From an uncultured Pelagibacteraceae bacterium (GTDB lineage: Bacteria; Pseudomonadota; Alphaproteobacteria; Pelagibacterales; Pelagibacteraceae), in NCBI GenBank assembly GCA_902549785.1, contig CACCWT010000005.1, forward strand, positions 1-37,588: a DNA stretch of 37,588 nucleotides. Reading direction: 5' to 3'. The notes below the pieces were generated by a model. That model was not told where the DNA came from, ran no database searches, and saw only the letters and a program-made list of their open reading frames with translations. Position 1 is the stretch's first letter. Each line of letters opens with the position of its first letter. Positions 17,807 through 26,110 of the stretch are shown here, in pieces. Both the position numbers and the translations under genes were made by a program.

Positions 17807-18250
17807 CTATCTTTTTTCTAGATACTTCTGATGATACTCTTCAGCAGTGCAGTAATTTTTCAACTCAGATAGCTTAGTTACAACTTTTCCAGATAACCTT
17901 AAATTTTCTTCGTTTATTATTTTTTGAGCAATATTTTTTTGCTCATCATTAAGATAGAATATCTCACTTCTGTATTGTGTTCCAAAATCAGGACCTTGAG
18001 AGTTTAATGTAGTTGGATCATGAAATTCAAAAAATTTCTTAATTATTTGCTCGTATGTAATAACTTTTGGATCAAATTCTAATTTTACAGCTTCCGCATG
18101 ATTAGTTGTTCCTGTACAAACTTCTCTATAGTTTGTATTTTGACTGTTTCCTCCACAATATCCAACTTCTGTTTTGTAGATGCCATCTAATTGTCCATAT
18201 TTTTTTTCTGGACCCCAGAAACATCCCAAAGCTAAGACTGCTATTTCCAT
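17807..18250 (-). CDS. msrA: Peptide-methionine (S)-S-oxide reductase MsrA
   Basis: This 147-residue reductase repairs oxidised methionine in proteins. The catalytic C10 sits in GCFWGPEKKY, followed by TEVGYCGG, HAEAVKLEFDP, FFEFHDPTTLNSQGPDFGTQYRS-type residues and a C-terminal YCTAEEYHQKYLEK that supplies recycling cysteine and aromatic residues. The protein is near the short end for the family, with no signal peptide and the active site starting almost at the N-terminus. It is the first gene of the msrA-sseA-adaptor-RND operon and is divergent from the DMT permease across 34 bases. Confidence 0.95.
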   Translation of the reverse strand: MEIAVLALGCFWGPEKKYGQLDGIYKTEVGYCGGNSQNTNYREVCTGTTNHAEAVKLEFDPKVITYEQIIKKFFEFHDPTTLNSQGPDFGTQYRSEIFYLNDEQKNIAQKIINEENLRLSGKVVTKLSELKNYCTAEEYHQKYLEKR

Positions 18251-18284
18251 AGATTAATGTTATAATAATAATATAATTTAATCC
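18251..18284. promoter_or_regulatory. Short divergent promoter interval between msrA and the DMT permease
   Basis: Only 34 bases separate the two divergent start codons. The interval holds overlapping TATAAT-like hexamers (TATAAT at 18261-18266, ATATAAT at 18271-18277). Any -35 elements would have to lie inside one of the two coding regions, or both transcripts are nearly leaderless. Assignment is by position and composition only. Confidence 0.35.
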
Positions 18285-19166
18285 ATGTTATCTAGAAATC
18301 AATTAGGCTTTTTGTACATGTTTCTGTCTGTGTGTGCATTTTCAATGATGGATGTACTTGTTAAGTGGTCTGAAAATTATCCTGTTGGTGAAGTTCTTTT
18401 TTTTAGGGGAATTTGCGGATTAATACCAATTTTTTTTTTAATACCAAAAGAAAACTATCCAAATTTTTATAAAACAAATCGACCTAAATTACATTTCTTT
18501 AGATGTGCTGCAGGATTAATGGCAATAGTATCAGTATTTATTGCACTAAGAAATTTACCTTTAGCAACTGTAGTGGGTATCTCATTTGCTGCGCCAATTT
18601 TTGCAACAATTTTATCTATTTTTTTTTTATCAGAAAAAATTGGTAAATATCGTTGGCTAGCAGTTTTGATCGGTTTTATAGGTGTAATAATTATTACACA
18701 ACCAGGTATTTCGAATTTAAATTTTTATTATATTTACCCAATAATTTTTTGTTTAGGAATGTCATATGTTGCAATTGCAATCAGGCAGTTATCTTCATCT
18801 GAACCAGTTTGGCTTATTTCTTTTTATTTTTCAGTAGCGATATCTATTTTAGGTTTGTTTACTATTCCATTTGGATGGGTAATGCCTACATTAATAGATT
18901 TTATTCTTTTGTGTATGATTGGTTTGCTAGGAGGTATTGCTAATTTATTACTTGGACAATCTTATAAACTTTCAGAAGTTTCTTTAGTTACTCCGCTAAA
19001 ATATTTAAGCTTAGTATTTGCAATTGTATTTGGTTATTTTATTTGGAATGAAATACCATCATTTAAAACTTTATTGGGTTCAGTACTTGTAGTGTTATCT
19101 TCATTAATTATTTTTAGACGAGAAATCTATTTAAAAAAACCAAACTTAATTTTTAAAAATGAGTAA
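18285..19166 (+). CDS. DMT-superfamily permease (two EamA domains)
   Basis: This 293-residue inner-membrane protein has about ten hydrophobic helices in two EamA repeats. The first repeat contains SMMDVLVKW and a charged FFRGICG turn; the second closes with TPLKYLSLVFAIVFGYFIW, a typical DMT pattern. Members export or import amino acids, nucleobases or S-adenosylmethionine, and substrate cannot be inferred here. The ATG begins right after the divergent promoter interval shared with msrA. The 3' end overlaps the glycosylase gene by 8 bases, suggesting coupled translation. Confidence 0.85.
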   Translation: MLSRNQLGFLYMFLSVCAFSMMDVLVKWSENYPVGEVLFFRGICGLIPIFFLIPKENYPNFYKTNRPKLHFFRCAAGLMAIVSVFIALRNLPLATVVGISFAAPIFATILSIFFLSEKIGKYRWLAVLIGFIGVIIITQPGISNLNFYYIYPIIFCLGMSYVAIAIRQLSSSEPVWLISFYFSVAISILGLFTIPFGWVMPTLIDFILLCMIGLLGGIANLLLGQSYKLSEVSLVTPLKYLSLVFAIVFGYFIWNEIPSFKTLLGSVLVVLSSLIIFRREIYLKKPNLIFKNE

Positions 19167-19782
19167 ACCTCCGATTTATTGGTCAAAAGCAGTAAAGTTT
19201 CTTTCTAAAGATAAGATAATGAAAAAACTTATTTCTAAATACAAAGATAAAACCTTAACAACAAGAAAAGATATTTTTTTATCTCTATGTAAAAGTATAA
19301 TTGGACAACAGATAAGTGTTGCTGCAGCAAATTCTGTATTTTTAAAGTTTAAAAAAGAATGTAGAGGAAAGATAAATCCAAAAGTAGTTAATACTATCAC
19401 CCCGGGTCGGTTGAAAAAATGTGGATTAAGTAGACAAAAAGTTAAAGGAATAAAAGAGTTGGCAAAAAAATTTGTTAACAAAACATTTAATCCAAGAATT
19501 ATAAAAAAAATGGGAGACGAGGAGGCAATTATTTATTTATCTGAGTTAAGACAAATAGGCAGATGGTCTGCAGAGATGATATTACTATTTACTTACAATA
19601 GATCTAATATATGGCCCGTTCAAGATATTGGTTTACTTAGAGCTATTTCAAACAATTATAAAAAAAGTTATTTACCACCCATGAGCTATGTAAATCGACT
19701 GAAAAAAAGGTTTTCCCCATATTGTTCCGTAGCTACTTGGTATTTATGGCGCTCCATAGACGATGAGCCTATACAATATTAA
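19159..19782 (+). CDS. DNA-3-methyladenine glycosylase (AlkA/HhH-GPD family)
   Basis: This 207-residue base-excision-repair glycosylase has the HhH-GPD fold: SIIGQQISVAAANSV (about 46-60), the helix-hairpin-helix LRQIGRWSAEMILLF (130-144) and WPVQDIGLLRA, where D156 is the predicted catalytic aspartate. It lacks the four-cysteine iron-sulfur cluster of EndoIII/MutY, which favours an alkylated-base (AlkA/MAG) role. It also lacks the extra N-terminal domain of E. coli AlkA, giving the compact MAG-like length. It overlaps the DMT permease by 8 bases and the convergent DUF1330 gene by 4 bases. Confidence 0.85.
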   Translation: MSKPPIYWSKAVKFLSKDKIMKKLISKYKDKTLTTRKDIFLSLCKSIIGQQISVAAANSVFLKFKKECRGKINPKVVNTITPGRLKKCGLSRQKVKGIKELAKKFVNKTFNPRIIKKMGDEEAIIYLSELRQIGRWSAEMILLFTYNRSNIWPVQDIGLLRAISNNYKKSYLPPMSYVNRLKKRFSPYCSVATWYLWRSIDDEPIQY

Positions 19783-20066
19783 GTGCCTTCAACTATCTGA
19801 TGATGTCTTACTGCATGCCCTTTAATAACGTCTAGCGCTTCTTGATATTCTGGGGAGTCATAAAATTCTATTGCTGTGTTGTAATCTGGAAATTCAACTA
19901 CAGTTGTTCTAGGAGAGTTTATTCCCTCATTTGTTCTATTTTTTCCACCTCTAATTATAAATATACCTGAGTATTTATCTGCAGCAATCTTAGCTTTTAC
20001 TGCATATTCCTTTAATTTTTCCTCACTATTAATTTTTTCCCACACACAAACTACGTAACCTTTCAT
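19779..20066 (-). CDS. DUF1330 protein, copy 1
   Basis: This 95-residue protein of the DUF1330 family is predicted to form a dimeric alpha/beta barrel. Visible family features are GYVVCVWEKI at the N-terminus, IRGGK mid-protein, and VVEFPDYNTAIEFYDSPEYQEA. No function is established for the family. The second copy lies 54 bases upstream on the same strand and shares RGGK, RT-V-EFP-YN-A and S-EY patterns. A GGAC lies just before the ATG. It overlaps the convergent glycosylase stop by 4 bases at TTAA. Confidence 0.8.
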   Translation of the reverse strand: MKGYVVCVWEKINSEEKLKEYAVKAKIAADKYSGIFIIRGGKNRTNEGINSPRTTVVEFPDYNTAIEFYDSPEYQEALDVIKGHAVRHHQIVEGT

Positions 20067-20120
20067 AACTGTCCTATATTTATCATTATATAATCAATTT
20101 TTACTTTATCAAATTTGTTC

Positions 20121-20411
20121 TTATTCTACTCCTTCAACAAGAAACATTATTCTCTTAGTTGTATCCTCTGCATGTGTCCAAGCAGATTTATATTCAGTTG
20201 ACTCATGGCATGACACGGCATCATTGTAAGTCGGAAACTCCCATATTACTGTTCGCACAACGTTTGGGCCACTAAATGACTTTAATTTTCCACCTCTAAC
20301 TACTGGTTTTCCTCCATAACTTTTTATAATAGGAACAGCCTTTTCTCCATATTTTTTTAAGTTATCCTGACTTGAGATTTCTAAGTATAGACTAATCCAA
20401 TAAGTTTTCAT
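20121..20411 (-). CDS. DUF1330 protein, copy 2
   Basis: This 96-residue paralogue of the downstream DUF1330 gene starts MKTYWISLYLEIS, keeps VRGGK and VIWEFPTYNDAVSCHESTEYKSAW, and ends with a hydrophobic MFLVEG like the VEG end of copy 1. The two are clearly related but differ at most positions, so the duplication is old or the two arrived separately. An AGGA site lies six bases before the ATG. It is divergent from the phosphoribosyltransferase gene with a 43-base gap. Function unknown. Confidence 0.8.
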   Translation of the reverse strand: MKTYWISLYLEISSQDNLKKYGEKAVPIIKSYGGKPVVRGGKLKSFSGPNVVRTVIWEFPTYNDAVSCHESTEYKSAWTHAEDTTKRIMFLVEGVE

Positions 20412-20454
20412 ATTTATCCTTTTTTAATATTTTTATTTATGATACCAAATTTTT

Positions 20455-20976
20455 ATGGCTGATAAATTAATAATTACTTATGAAGAATATAAAAAGGTCG
20501 TCGAAAAACTTGCTTTAGAAATTGAAAAAAAATACAAGCCAACAGTATTAGTTGGTATCATGAGAGGTGCAGCTCCAATTATAGATATTTTATCTAGAAT
20601 TTTTAAATTACCTACCGCTTATGTTGTAATTCAAAGTTACTCCGGTGATACAGTACAAGATAAACAAGGGGAGCTAATATTTGCAAGAGATATAAGTGCA
20701 ATTGCAACAAACGAAGATTTTAAAAATGTATTGTTAGTAGATGATCTATCTGACACAGGTCTAACTTTAAATAAAAGTATAGAGTGGCTTAAAGAATATG
20801 AACCTGTTAAGGACCATATAAGTGAAATTAAAACAGCATGTCTTTGGAAAAAAAAATCTTCCACTTTTACGCCTGATTTCTGTCCAATTTTGTTAGATAA
20901 TGACCCATGGATAGTTCAACCATCAGAGTATTATGATGAAGTAGATATTGAAAAGTTAAAAAAAAAACATTCTTAG
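20455..20976 (+). CDS. Purine-type phosphoribosyltransferase (xanthine/guanine/hypoxanthine-like)
   Basis: This 173-residue type I phosphoribosyltransferase carries the PRPP-binding loop LLVDDLSDTGLT at 93-104 and the N-terminal VGIMRGAAPI substrate loop. SYSGD near residue 61 and the C-terminal DNDPWIVQPSEYYDE stretch resemble xanthine-guanine and archaeal hypoxanthine enzymes: a purine base plus PRPP gives the nucleotide. The exact base is not certain. It points toward the BMP nucleoside-uptake operon, with which it is convergent, and this supports a purine salvage role. Confidence 0.8.
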   Translation: MADKLIITYEEYKKVVEKLALEIEKKYKPTVLVGIMRGAAPIIDILSRIFKLPTAYVVIQSYSGDTVQDKQGELIFARDISAIATNEDFKNVLLVDDLSDTGLTLNKSIEWLKEYEPVKDHISEIKTACLWKKKSSTFTPDFCPILLDNDPWIVQPSEYYDEVDIEKLKKKHS

Positions 20977-20977
20977 T

Positions 20978-21006
20978 AAAAAAAAAGGCCAGACTAAGCT
21001 GGCCTT
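20978..21006 (-). terminator. Intrinsic terminator of the BMP uptake operon
   Basis: A perfect 8-bp stem (arms 20999-21006 and 20985-20992, 6-nt loop, GC-rich GGCC core) is followed on the minus strand by a run of T. It sits about 20 bases after the bmp stop codon, so it ends the minus-strand operon. On the plus strand the stem is followed by AAATTTAAATTT rather than a T run, so it should serve the phosphoribosyltransferase gene poorly. Confidence 0.85.
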
Positions 21007-21027
21007 AAATTTAAATTTAATAAAAAA

Positions 21028-22092
21028 TTACTGCGGAATATCCCCTTCTACTCCTTTAACATAAACATTCATTCCAGCTAACATCCCGTCATCTGCTACT
21101 GAACCCTCAGCTACTAGAATGTTTCCTTTTTGATCATAAATTGGACCAGTGAATGAATGGGTTTTTCCAGATGCTAAGTCTTTTTGGAGTTGTTCTACCT
21201 CTTTAACTAAATCACTTCCCATTGCAGAATTATATGGAGCCATGGCAACCATTCCCTCTTTTAATCCGTGCCAAGTATCCTGTTGTTTCCATGTGCCATC
21301 TCTTGCAGCGATAGATCTTTCTACATAGTAAGGTGCCCAGTCATCAATAATTGATGTTAAAATTGATTTTGGCGCAAATCTTTGCATATCACTCGCTTGA
21401 CCAAATGACCAAACTCCAGCCTTTTCAGCCACTTGAACAGGTGCAGTACTGTCAGTGTGTTGCATTATAACATCCGCTCCTTGATCAATTAAAGCTTGAG
21501 CAGCTTCAGATTCTTTGCCTGGATCATACCAAGTAAATACCCAAACTATTTTTGTTTTAATATCAGGATTAACTTTTTGGGCTGCCAGTGTCATAGCATT
21601 AATTCCTCTTATAACTTCGGGAATTGGAAAAGAAGCAATATATCCAATAACATTTGTTTTTGTCATCTTTCCTGCCATGTGTCCTAACAAAGTTCTTCCT
21701 TCATAAAATCTTGCAGAGTAAGTAGATACATTTGAATGTTCTCTTTTGTATCCAGTTGCATGCTCAAATTTTACGTTTGGAAAATCTTTAGCAACCTTAT
21801 TTGTAGGATCCATATACCCAAAGCTTGTTGTAAAAATTAGATCATGTCCAGATTGTGCTAGTTGTCTTATAACTCTTTCTGCGTCAGCACCTTCTGGTAC
21901 ACTTTCCACATAAGTAGTTTTTATTCCAGCTGCTTCTACTGCTTTTCTTCCTTCATCATGTTGGTATGTCCATCCATGGTCGCCAGTTGGCCCAACATAA
22001 ACAAAACCAACTTTAAAATCTGCATTAGCTTGTCCGCTTACGCCAAGTAGAAACAATACAGAAATTATATATCTTAAAAAGTTTTTATACAT
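21028..22092 (-). CDS. BMP-family (nucleoside) ABC transporter substrate-binding protein
   Basis: This 354-residue periplasmic binding protein of the BMP/PnrA family begins with a signal peptide (hydrophobic core 9-20) and a likely cleavage after ANA at 22-24, so it is secreted rather than lipidated. The mature protein starts FKVGFVYVGPTGDHGWTYQHD, the BMP domain opening whose GDHGW region lines the ligand site. Known members bind purine or other nucleosides. It is the last gene of the uptake operon, preceded by an 87-base gap and a strong AAGGGG ribosome site, which may allow higher expression than the membrane parts. A terminator follows directly. Confidence 0.9.
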   Translation of the reverse strand: MYKNFLRYIISVLFLLGVSGQANADFKVGFVYVGPTGDHGWTYQHDEGRKAVEAAGIKTTYVESVPEGADAERVIRQLAQSGHDLIFTTSFGYMDPTNKVAKDFPNVKFEHATGYKREHSNVSTYSARFYEGRTLLGHMAGKMTKTNVIGYIASFPIPEVIRGINAMTLAAQKVNPDIKTKIVWVFTWYDPGKESEAAQALIDQGADVIMQHTDSTAPVQVAEKAGVWSFGQASDMQRFAPKSILTSIIDDWAPYYVERSIAARDGTWKQQDTWHGLKEGMVAMAPYNSAMGSDLVKEVEQLQKDLASGKTHSFTGPIYDQKGNILVAEGSVADDGMLAGMNVYVKGVEGDIPQ

Positions 22093-22179
22093 TTGATTCC
22101 CCTTTAAATTTAATTTTGTGATACTACAAACTAAGCAAGATTCTAATAAAAAAAAATATTTATTTTGGAATAGCTAACA

Positions 22180-23112
22180 TCACTTTTCCTTATAGAAGAT
22201 TTGTCCCAACGATGTTGGTGTGTTAAGTTTTATTTTTCTACTGTCACGAGAAATTACAACTAAAACTATTATTGTCATGATGTATGGTAATGCACTTAAT
22301 AATTGAACTGGAATTCTTAAACCTACAGCTTGCATGTGTAATTGCAAAATTGTTATTCCACCAAATATTAATGCTCCTATTAAAACTTTTATTGGGCTCC
22401 ATGTTGCAAAAACTACTAATGCAAGTGCTATCCACCCTCTTCCTCCAGTCATATTTTCAATCCATTGAGGGGTGTAAATTAATGAGAGATAAGCTCCTGC
22501 CAATCCACACATAGCTCCACCATAAAGAATACAACTATACCTCACTAAAGTTACGTTAATTCCCTGATTAGATGCTGATGTTGGCGAGTCTCCCACAGCT
22601 CTGATTATCAATCCAATTTTTGTTTTTTTAAGAAAATAATTTGTCAAAAAAGGCAATAAAAATGCAAAGTATAATATTATTGAATGTCCAAATAAAATTG
22701 GTCCCAAAAAAGGAACATTTTCCTTTAAATTTATGAATAATAAGGGAAATTCTTTTCCTGGTATTCCAACAAAATTCTTTCCTATCATTGCTGACATACC
22801 GATACCAAAAATAGTTAATGCAAGTCCGGTAGCAACATGGTTTGTTAGAAGCGATTGCGTAAGCACACCAAAAATAATTGAGATAATTAGACCAGAAAGC
22901 ATTGAGCCAATCACTGCTAAAAATAAGTTGTCTGTTATAACCATTAATGCAAAGCCAGAAATTGCCCCAATGATCATCATTCCTTCCACTCCAAGATTTA
23001 ATACACCAGATCTTTCAGTTATCAATTCTCCAGATGCGGCAAGTATCAATGGGACCGATGATGCCATAATTGCACCAATCAATATACCGATGAAATTTAA
23101 ATCAAAGCTCAT
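22180..23112 (-). CDS. BMP-type ABC transporter permease 2
   Basis: This 310-residue inner-membrane permease of the BPD_transp_2 family (YufQ/NupQ-like) has about eight to ten hydrophobic segments. Conserved features include ERSGVLNLGVEGMM near residue 33, RAVGDSPTSASNQGINV, and GGRGWIALALVVFATW near residue 225, which match the second permease of nucleoside BMP transporters. It overlaps the first permease gene by 11 bases, so its translation is coupled. After it an 87-base gap separates it from the binding-protein gene; that gap has an A/T-only partial hairpin but no clear terminator. Confidence 0.9.
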   Translation of the reverse strand: MSFDLNFIGILIGAIMASSVPLILAASGELITERSGVLNLGVEGMMIIGAISGFALMVITDNLFLAVIGSMLSGLIISIIFGVLTQSLLTNHVATGLALTIFGIGMSAMIGKNFVGIPGKEFPLLFINLKENVPFLGPILFGHSIILYFAFLLPFLTNYFLKKTKIGLIIRAVGDSPTSASNQGINVTLVRYSCILYGGAMCGLAGAYLSLIYTPQWIENMTGGRGWIALALVVFATWSPIKVLIGALIFGGITILQLHMQAVGLRIPVQLLSALPYIMTIIVLVVISRDSRKIKLNTPTSLGQIFYKEK

Positions 23113-24187
23113 TTTTTTTTAGACCTAAAAATTTTATTTTAAAAAATAGTAAGTAATCAGATCCAAGAAGAAAGAATAAAATCATTCCCTGAAAAACTTG
23201 ACCTGTATATTTAGGTACTTGTAAAAAAATCTGTGCTGTTTCTGCACCTAAATAAGTTAGAGCAACAATTAGTGAAGCAAATATAATTCCAACTGGATTT
23301 AGTCTTCCTAAAAAAGCAACAATTATTGCTGTGAAGCCATAATCAGGAGAAATGTTTCTATGTAATTGTCCTATTGGTCCTGTTATCTCACCTACACCTG
23401 CAAGACCGGCACATGCTCCACTAATCATAAAAACAATAATAATCATTGTCTTACCTTTGTACCCTGCATATTTCGCAGTTTTTAAACTTAAGCCTGAAAC
23501 TTTTATTTGAAAACCTAAATAAGTTTTGTACAATATAAGCCAGCTTAAGAATACAGCGATAAGAGTAATAAATATTCCAGCATGAATTCTTAAACCGTCA
23601 AACAAAATTGGTATTCTTGCAGACTCACTAAATTGTCTTGTTTCTGGAAAATTAAAACCTTCAGGATTGCTCCAAGGACCAACTACTAAATAATCTAATA
23701 ATAACTTTGCAACATAAACTAGCATTAAACTGACCAAAATTTCATTAGTATTAAAATAAGTTTTTAAAATTGCTGGTATCATTGCAAATAACATCCCACC
23801 AATTGCTCCAGATAATATAATTATTGGTAAAACATAAAATCCATCATGATTATAAAATAACAAAGCAACTCCGCCTCCGACAATTCCACCAAAAATAAGT
23901 TGACCTTCTGCACCAATATTCCAATTATTACTTTTAAAACAAAAAGATAAACCTATCGCTATTAAACAAAGTGGTGTAGCTTTTACCAAAAGTTCACTTA
24001 ATCCGTATAAATCTGAAATGGGTGTAATAAAAAAAAATTTTAAAGCCTCAATAGGATTAAAGCCTAAAATATAAAAAATAATTCCACCTCCTAATAATGT
24101 GAGAAAAATGGCTAAAACTGGTGTTAAAAAGTAAATTGATCGAGTTACATCATTACGCTTTTCAATTTTAATCAATTGAACCTCCAC
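23102..24187 (-). CDS. BMP-type ABC transporter permease 1
   Basis: This 361-residue inner-membrane permease (YufP/NupP-like) is partner of the second permease. It has a short basic cytoplasmic N-terminus, then about ten hydrophobic segments. NWNIGAEGQLIFGGI near residue 89 and GLAGVGEITGPIGQLHRNISPDYGF-type residues are typical of this subunit. The GTG start at 24187 overlaps the ATPase gene by 20 bases. A TTG at 24175 preceded at five bases by GGAGG is an equally good start and would remove four residues. Confidence 0.88.
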   Translation of the reverse strand: MEVQLIKIEKRNDVTRSIYFLTPVLAIFLTLLGGGIIFYILGFNPIEALKFFFITPISDLYGLSELLVKATPLCLIAIGLSFCFKSNNWNIGAEGQLIFGGIVGGGVALLFYNHDGFYVLPIIILSGAIGGMLFAMIPAILKTYFNTNEILVSLMLVYVAKLLLDYLVVGPWSNPEGFNFPETRQFSESARIPILFDGLRIHAGIFITLIAVFLSWLILYKTYLGFQIKVSGLSLKTAKYAGYKGKTMIIIVFMISGACAGLAGVGEITGPIGQLHRNISPDYGFTAIIVAFLGRLNPVGIIFASLIVALTYLGAETAQIFLQVPKYTGQVFQGMILFFLLGSDYLLFFKIKFLGLKKNEL

Positions 24188-25667
24188 CCATCAAAATTCC
24201 TAATTTTTCAGCAGTAACGGTATCTGCATTCATTATTTTTGATAGTTTACCTTTGTAAATTACACAAATACGATCGCTTAATTTTAATAGTTCATCGTTA
24301 TCAGTAGAAATTAATATTGATGATTTTCCTTGTTCATTAATTTGAATTAATGTTTCATGAATGTAGTTGATCGCACCAACATCAAGACCCCATGTTGGGT
24401 TAAAACATACCAATAATTCAGGTGAAGTAATTAATTCTCTTCCAATAATCAATTTTTGAAGATTTCCGCCAGATAAAAATTGACTTTTTAATTCAACATT
24501 GTCTGTATTGACAGAAAAATTAGAGAGTATTTTCTTGGAGTGTTCTTTTATTTTCTTTTCATTCACTAAACCTTTTTCAAAAAAATTGGATGACTTAAAA
24601 TTATTTAATGCAACATTTTCATATATCTTTAACTCAGGAACTGCAGCTTGAGAGATACGATCTTCAGGTGAAAAAGCCATAAGGTATTCTCTTCTTTCTC
24701 TTGGATTTAATTTCCCGATTTCTTTATTTCTAAACATTATAGAAGTATCTTCTGTAATTATTTCTCCACTCAGTATTTGAAATAATTCATTTTGTCCATT
24801 TCCTGAAATTCCAGCTATACCTAAACACTCTCCTTTTTTTAAAGAAAGGTTTAAATTATTTAAATTTGTTTCATATGGGTCGTCACTTTTAAAATTTAAA
24901 TTTGAGATTTTTAAAATTTCCTCGCTATTTTTAAAATTATTAATTTTTTTTTTAATAGTATTTAAATTTTCACCTACCATTTTATTAGCTAAGCTCTCAA
25001 TTTTTTCATCAATCGTATTGCTAACCGAAACCACTTTACCTTTTCTCATTACGGCCACCTCATCACAAAGTGACAAAACTTCTTTTAATTTGTGAGTAAT
25101 ATAAATAATTAAAATTCCATCTTTAGAAAATTGTTTTAAAGAAATAAATAAATCATCAGTTTCTTGTTCAGTTAAAACTGATGTAGGTTCATCCATAATC
25201 AATACTTTTGGATTTCTAATTAAACACCTTATAATTTCTACTTTTTGTTTCTGACCTGCTGATAAATTTAGAACTGGAATATCTAGATCAATTTTAAAAT
25301 TGTACTTTTTTAATATCTCGTTTACTAAAACTCTTAGATCTTCATCTTTTTTGTAACTATCGATACTTAAATTTTCAAATACCGATAAAGTCTCGAAGAG
25401 ATTGAAATGTTGAAAAACCATTCCAATATTATTTTTTTTGGCATCTAGGGGAGAGTTAAGTTTAATGCTTTCATCATTTAAAAAAACTTCGCCTTCATCA
25501 GGCTTTACTACTCCAGACAAAATTTTAACTAGTGTAGACTTGCCAGCCCCATTTTCACCCAATAATGCATATATTTTCCCACTTCCAAATTCTAATGATA
25601 CTTTATTGTTTGCAATACATCCTGGATAAGTTTTTGAAATGTTTGATACTTTAAGTTTTGTGTTCAT
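24168..25667 (-). CDS. BMP-type ABC transporter ATPase, double nucleotide-binding domain
   Basis: This 499-residue ATPase (YufO/NupO-like) has two fused ABC domains. The first is canonical: GENGAGKST at 37-45, LSAGQKQKVEI, and VLIMDEPTSVLTEQE. The second is degenerate in the usual sugar/nucleoside-importer way: GISGNGQNE replaces Walker A, the signature is LSGGNLQKLIIGRE, and the Walker B region reads CFNPTWGLDVGA without a catalytic glutamate. It powers nucleoside uptake with the two downstream permeases and the BMP binding protein. It is the first gene of the operon and reads away from an AT-rich 139-base interval shared with the small lipoprotein gene. Confidence 0.92.
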   Translation of the reverse strand: MNTKLKVSNISKTYPGCIANNKVSLEFGSGKIYALLGENGAGKSTLVKILSGVVKPDEGEVFLNDESIKLNSPLDAKKNNIGMVFQHFNLFETLSVFENLSIDSYKKDEDLRVLVNEILKKYNFKIDLDIPVLNLSAGQKQKVEIIRCLIRNPKVLIMDEPTSVLTEQETDDLFISLKQFSKDGILIIYITHKLKEVLSLCDEVAVMRKGKVVSVSNTIDEKIESLANKMVGENLNTIKKKINNFKNSEEILKISNLNFKSDDPYETNLNNLNLSLKKGECLGIAGISGNGQNELFQILSGEIITEDTSIMFRNKEIGKLNPRERREYLMAFSPEDRISQAAVPELKIYENVALNNFKSSNFFEKGLVNEKKIKEHSKKILSNFSVNTDNVELKSQFLSGGNLQKLIIGRELITSPELLVCFNPTWGLDVGAINYIHETLIQINEQGKSSILISTDNDELLKLSDRICVIYKGKLSKIMNADTVTAEKLGILMGGGSID

Positions 25668-25806
25668 TAGAATCGATTTGATAGTAATAAAAATAAAGAA
25701 TTAAGTAATATAAATACATTATATTTATCTAATTTTTATGGAAAACTTATTTTTTTTTCAACTTTTAAGTTAATCTTTTGTCACATTTCAGTATTATAAA
25801 TATATT
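25668..25806. promoter_or_regulatory. Divergent control interval of the nucleoside uptake operon and a small lipoprotein gene
   Basis: The 139-base gap between two divergent starts contains only AT-rich DNA with several TATAAT-like hexamers, such as TATAAA at 25796-25801, and a T8-T10 run near 25750. I see no convincing paired -35/-10 set, no RNA gene and no strong inverted repeat. It must hold the promoters of both transcription units. Confidence 0.35.
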
Positions 25807-26109
25807 ATGAAAATTAGATTCGCCATTACATTAATTTCAATTTTTTTGATGACTGCAGGTTGTCAAACTATTCAGAATAAAAGTAACGAGGTTGTAGAAA
25901 AGGAAAATAAAAAATACGGTTTATTTGTAGGTGGAGATGTTAATAAAATGAAGTTAGAATTAGGGGCTCCAAACGAAGATACTGTCAATGATACAGGCAA
26001 TGAAGTTTTAATTTATAAAACAAAAAAATATGGTGTACCCTGTGAACGAAAATTTGAAGTCAACGCTAGCGGAACTATTATCGCTTTCAGTTCTAGTGGG
26101 TGTTTTTAA
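25807..26109 (+). CDS. Small lipoprotein, possibly BamE/SmpA-like fold
   Basis: This 100-residue protein has a signal peptide and a lipobox MTAGC with the lipidated cysteine at C19, followed by a lysine/glutamate-rich linker. The C-terminal 55 residues (KMKLELGAPNE, EVLIYKTKKYG, REF-like strand, GTIIAFSSSGC) recall the small SmpA/BamE fold, where a helix is followed by LG-P and antiparallel strands. The resemblance is a pattern judgement, not an alignment. Two extra cysteines (near 78 and 99) could form a disulfide. It is a single-gene unit ended by a strong hairpin. Function unknown. Confidence 0.7.
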   Translation: MKIRFAITLISIFLMTAGCQTIQNKSNEVVEKENKKYGLFVGGDVNKMKLELGAPNEDTVNDTGNEVLIYKTKKYGVPCERKFEVNASGTIIAFSSSGCF

Positions 26110-26110
26110 A

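Noticed and set aside
20985..21006. Terminator for the plus-strand phosphoribosyltransferase gene
   Set aside because: The stem is followed on the plus strand by AAATTTAAATTT rather than a T run; the T run lies on the minus strand, so it serves the BMP operon.
22093..22179. Possible internal terminator between permease 2 and the BMP gene
   Set aside because: The only stem is a few A-T pairs around a T run, too weak to separate from AT-rich background.
22733..23122. Plus-strand 129-codon open frame inside the permease genes
   Set aside because: It is antisense to two well-conserved permeases and its Pro/Ile repeats mirror their codons.
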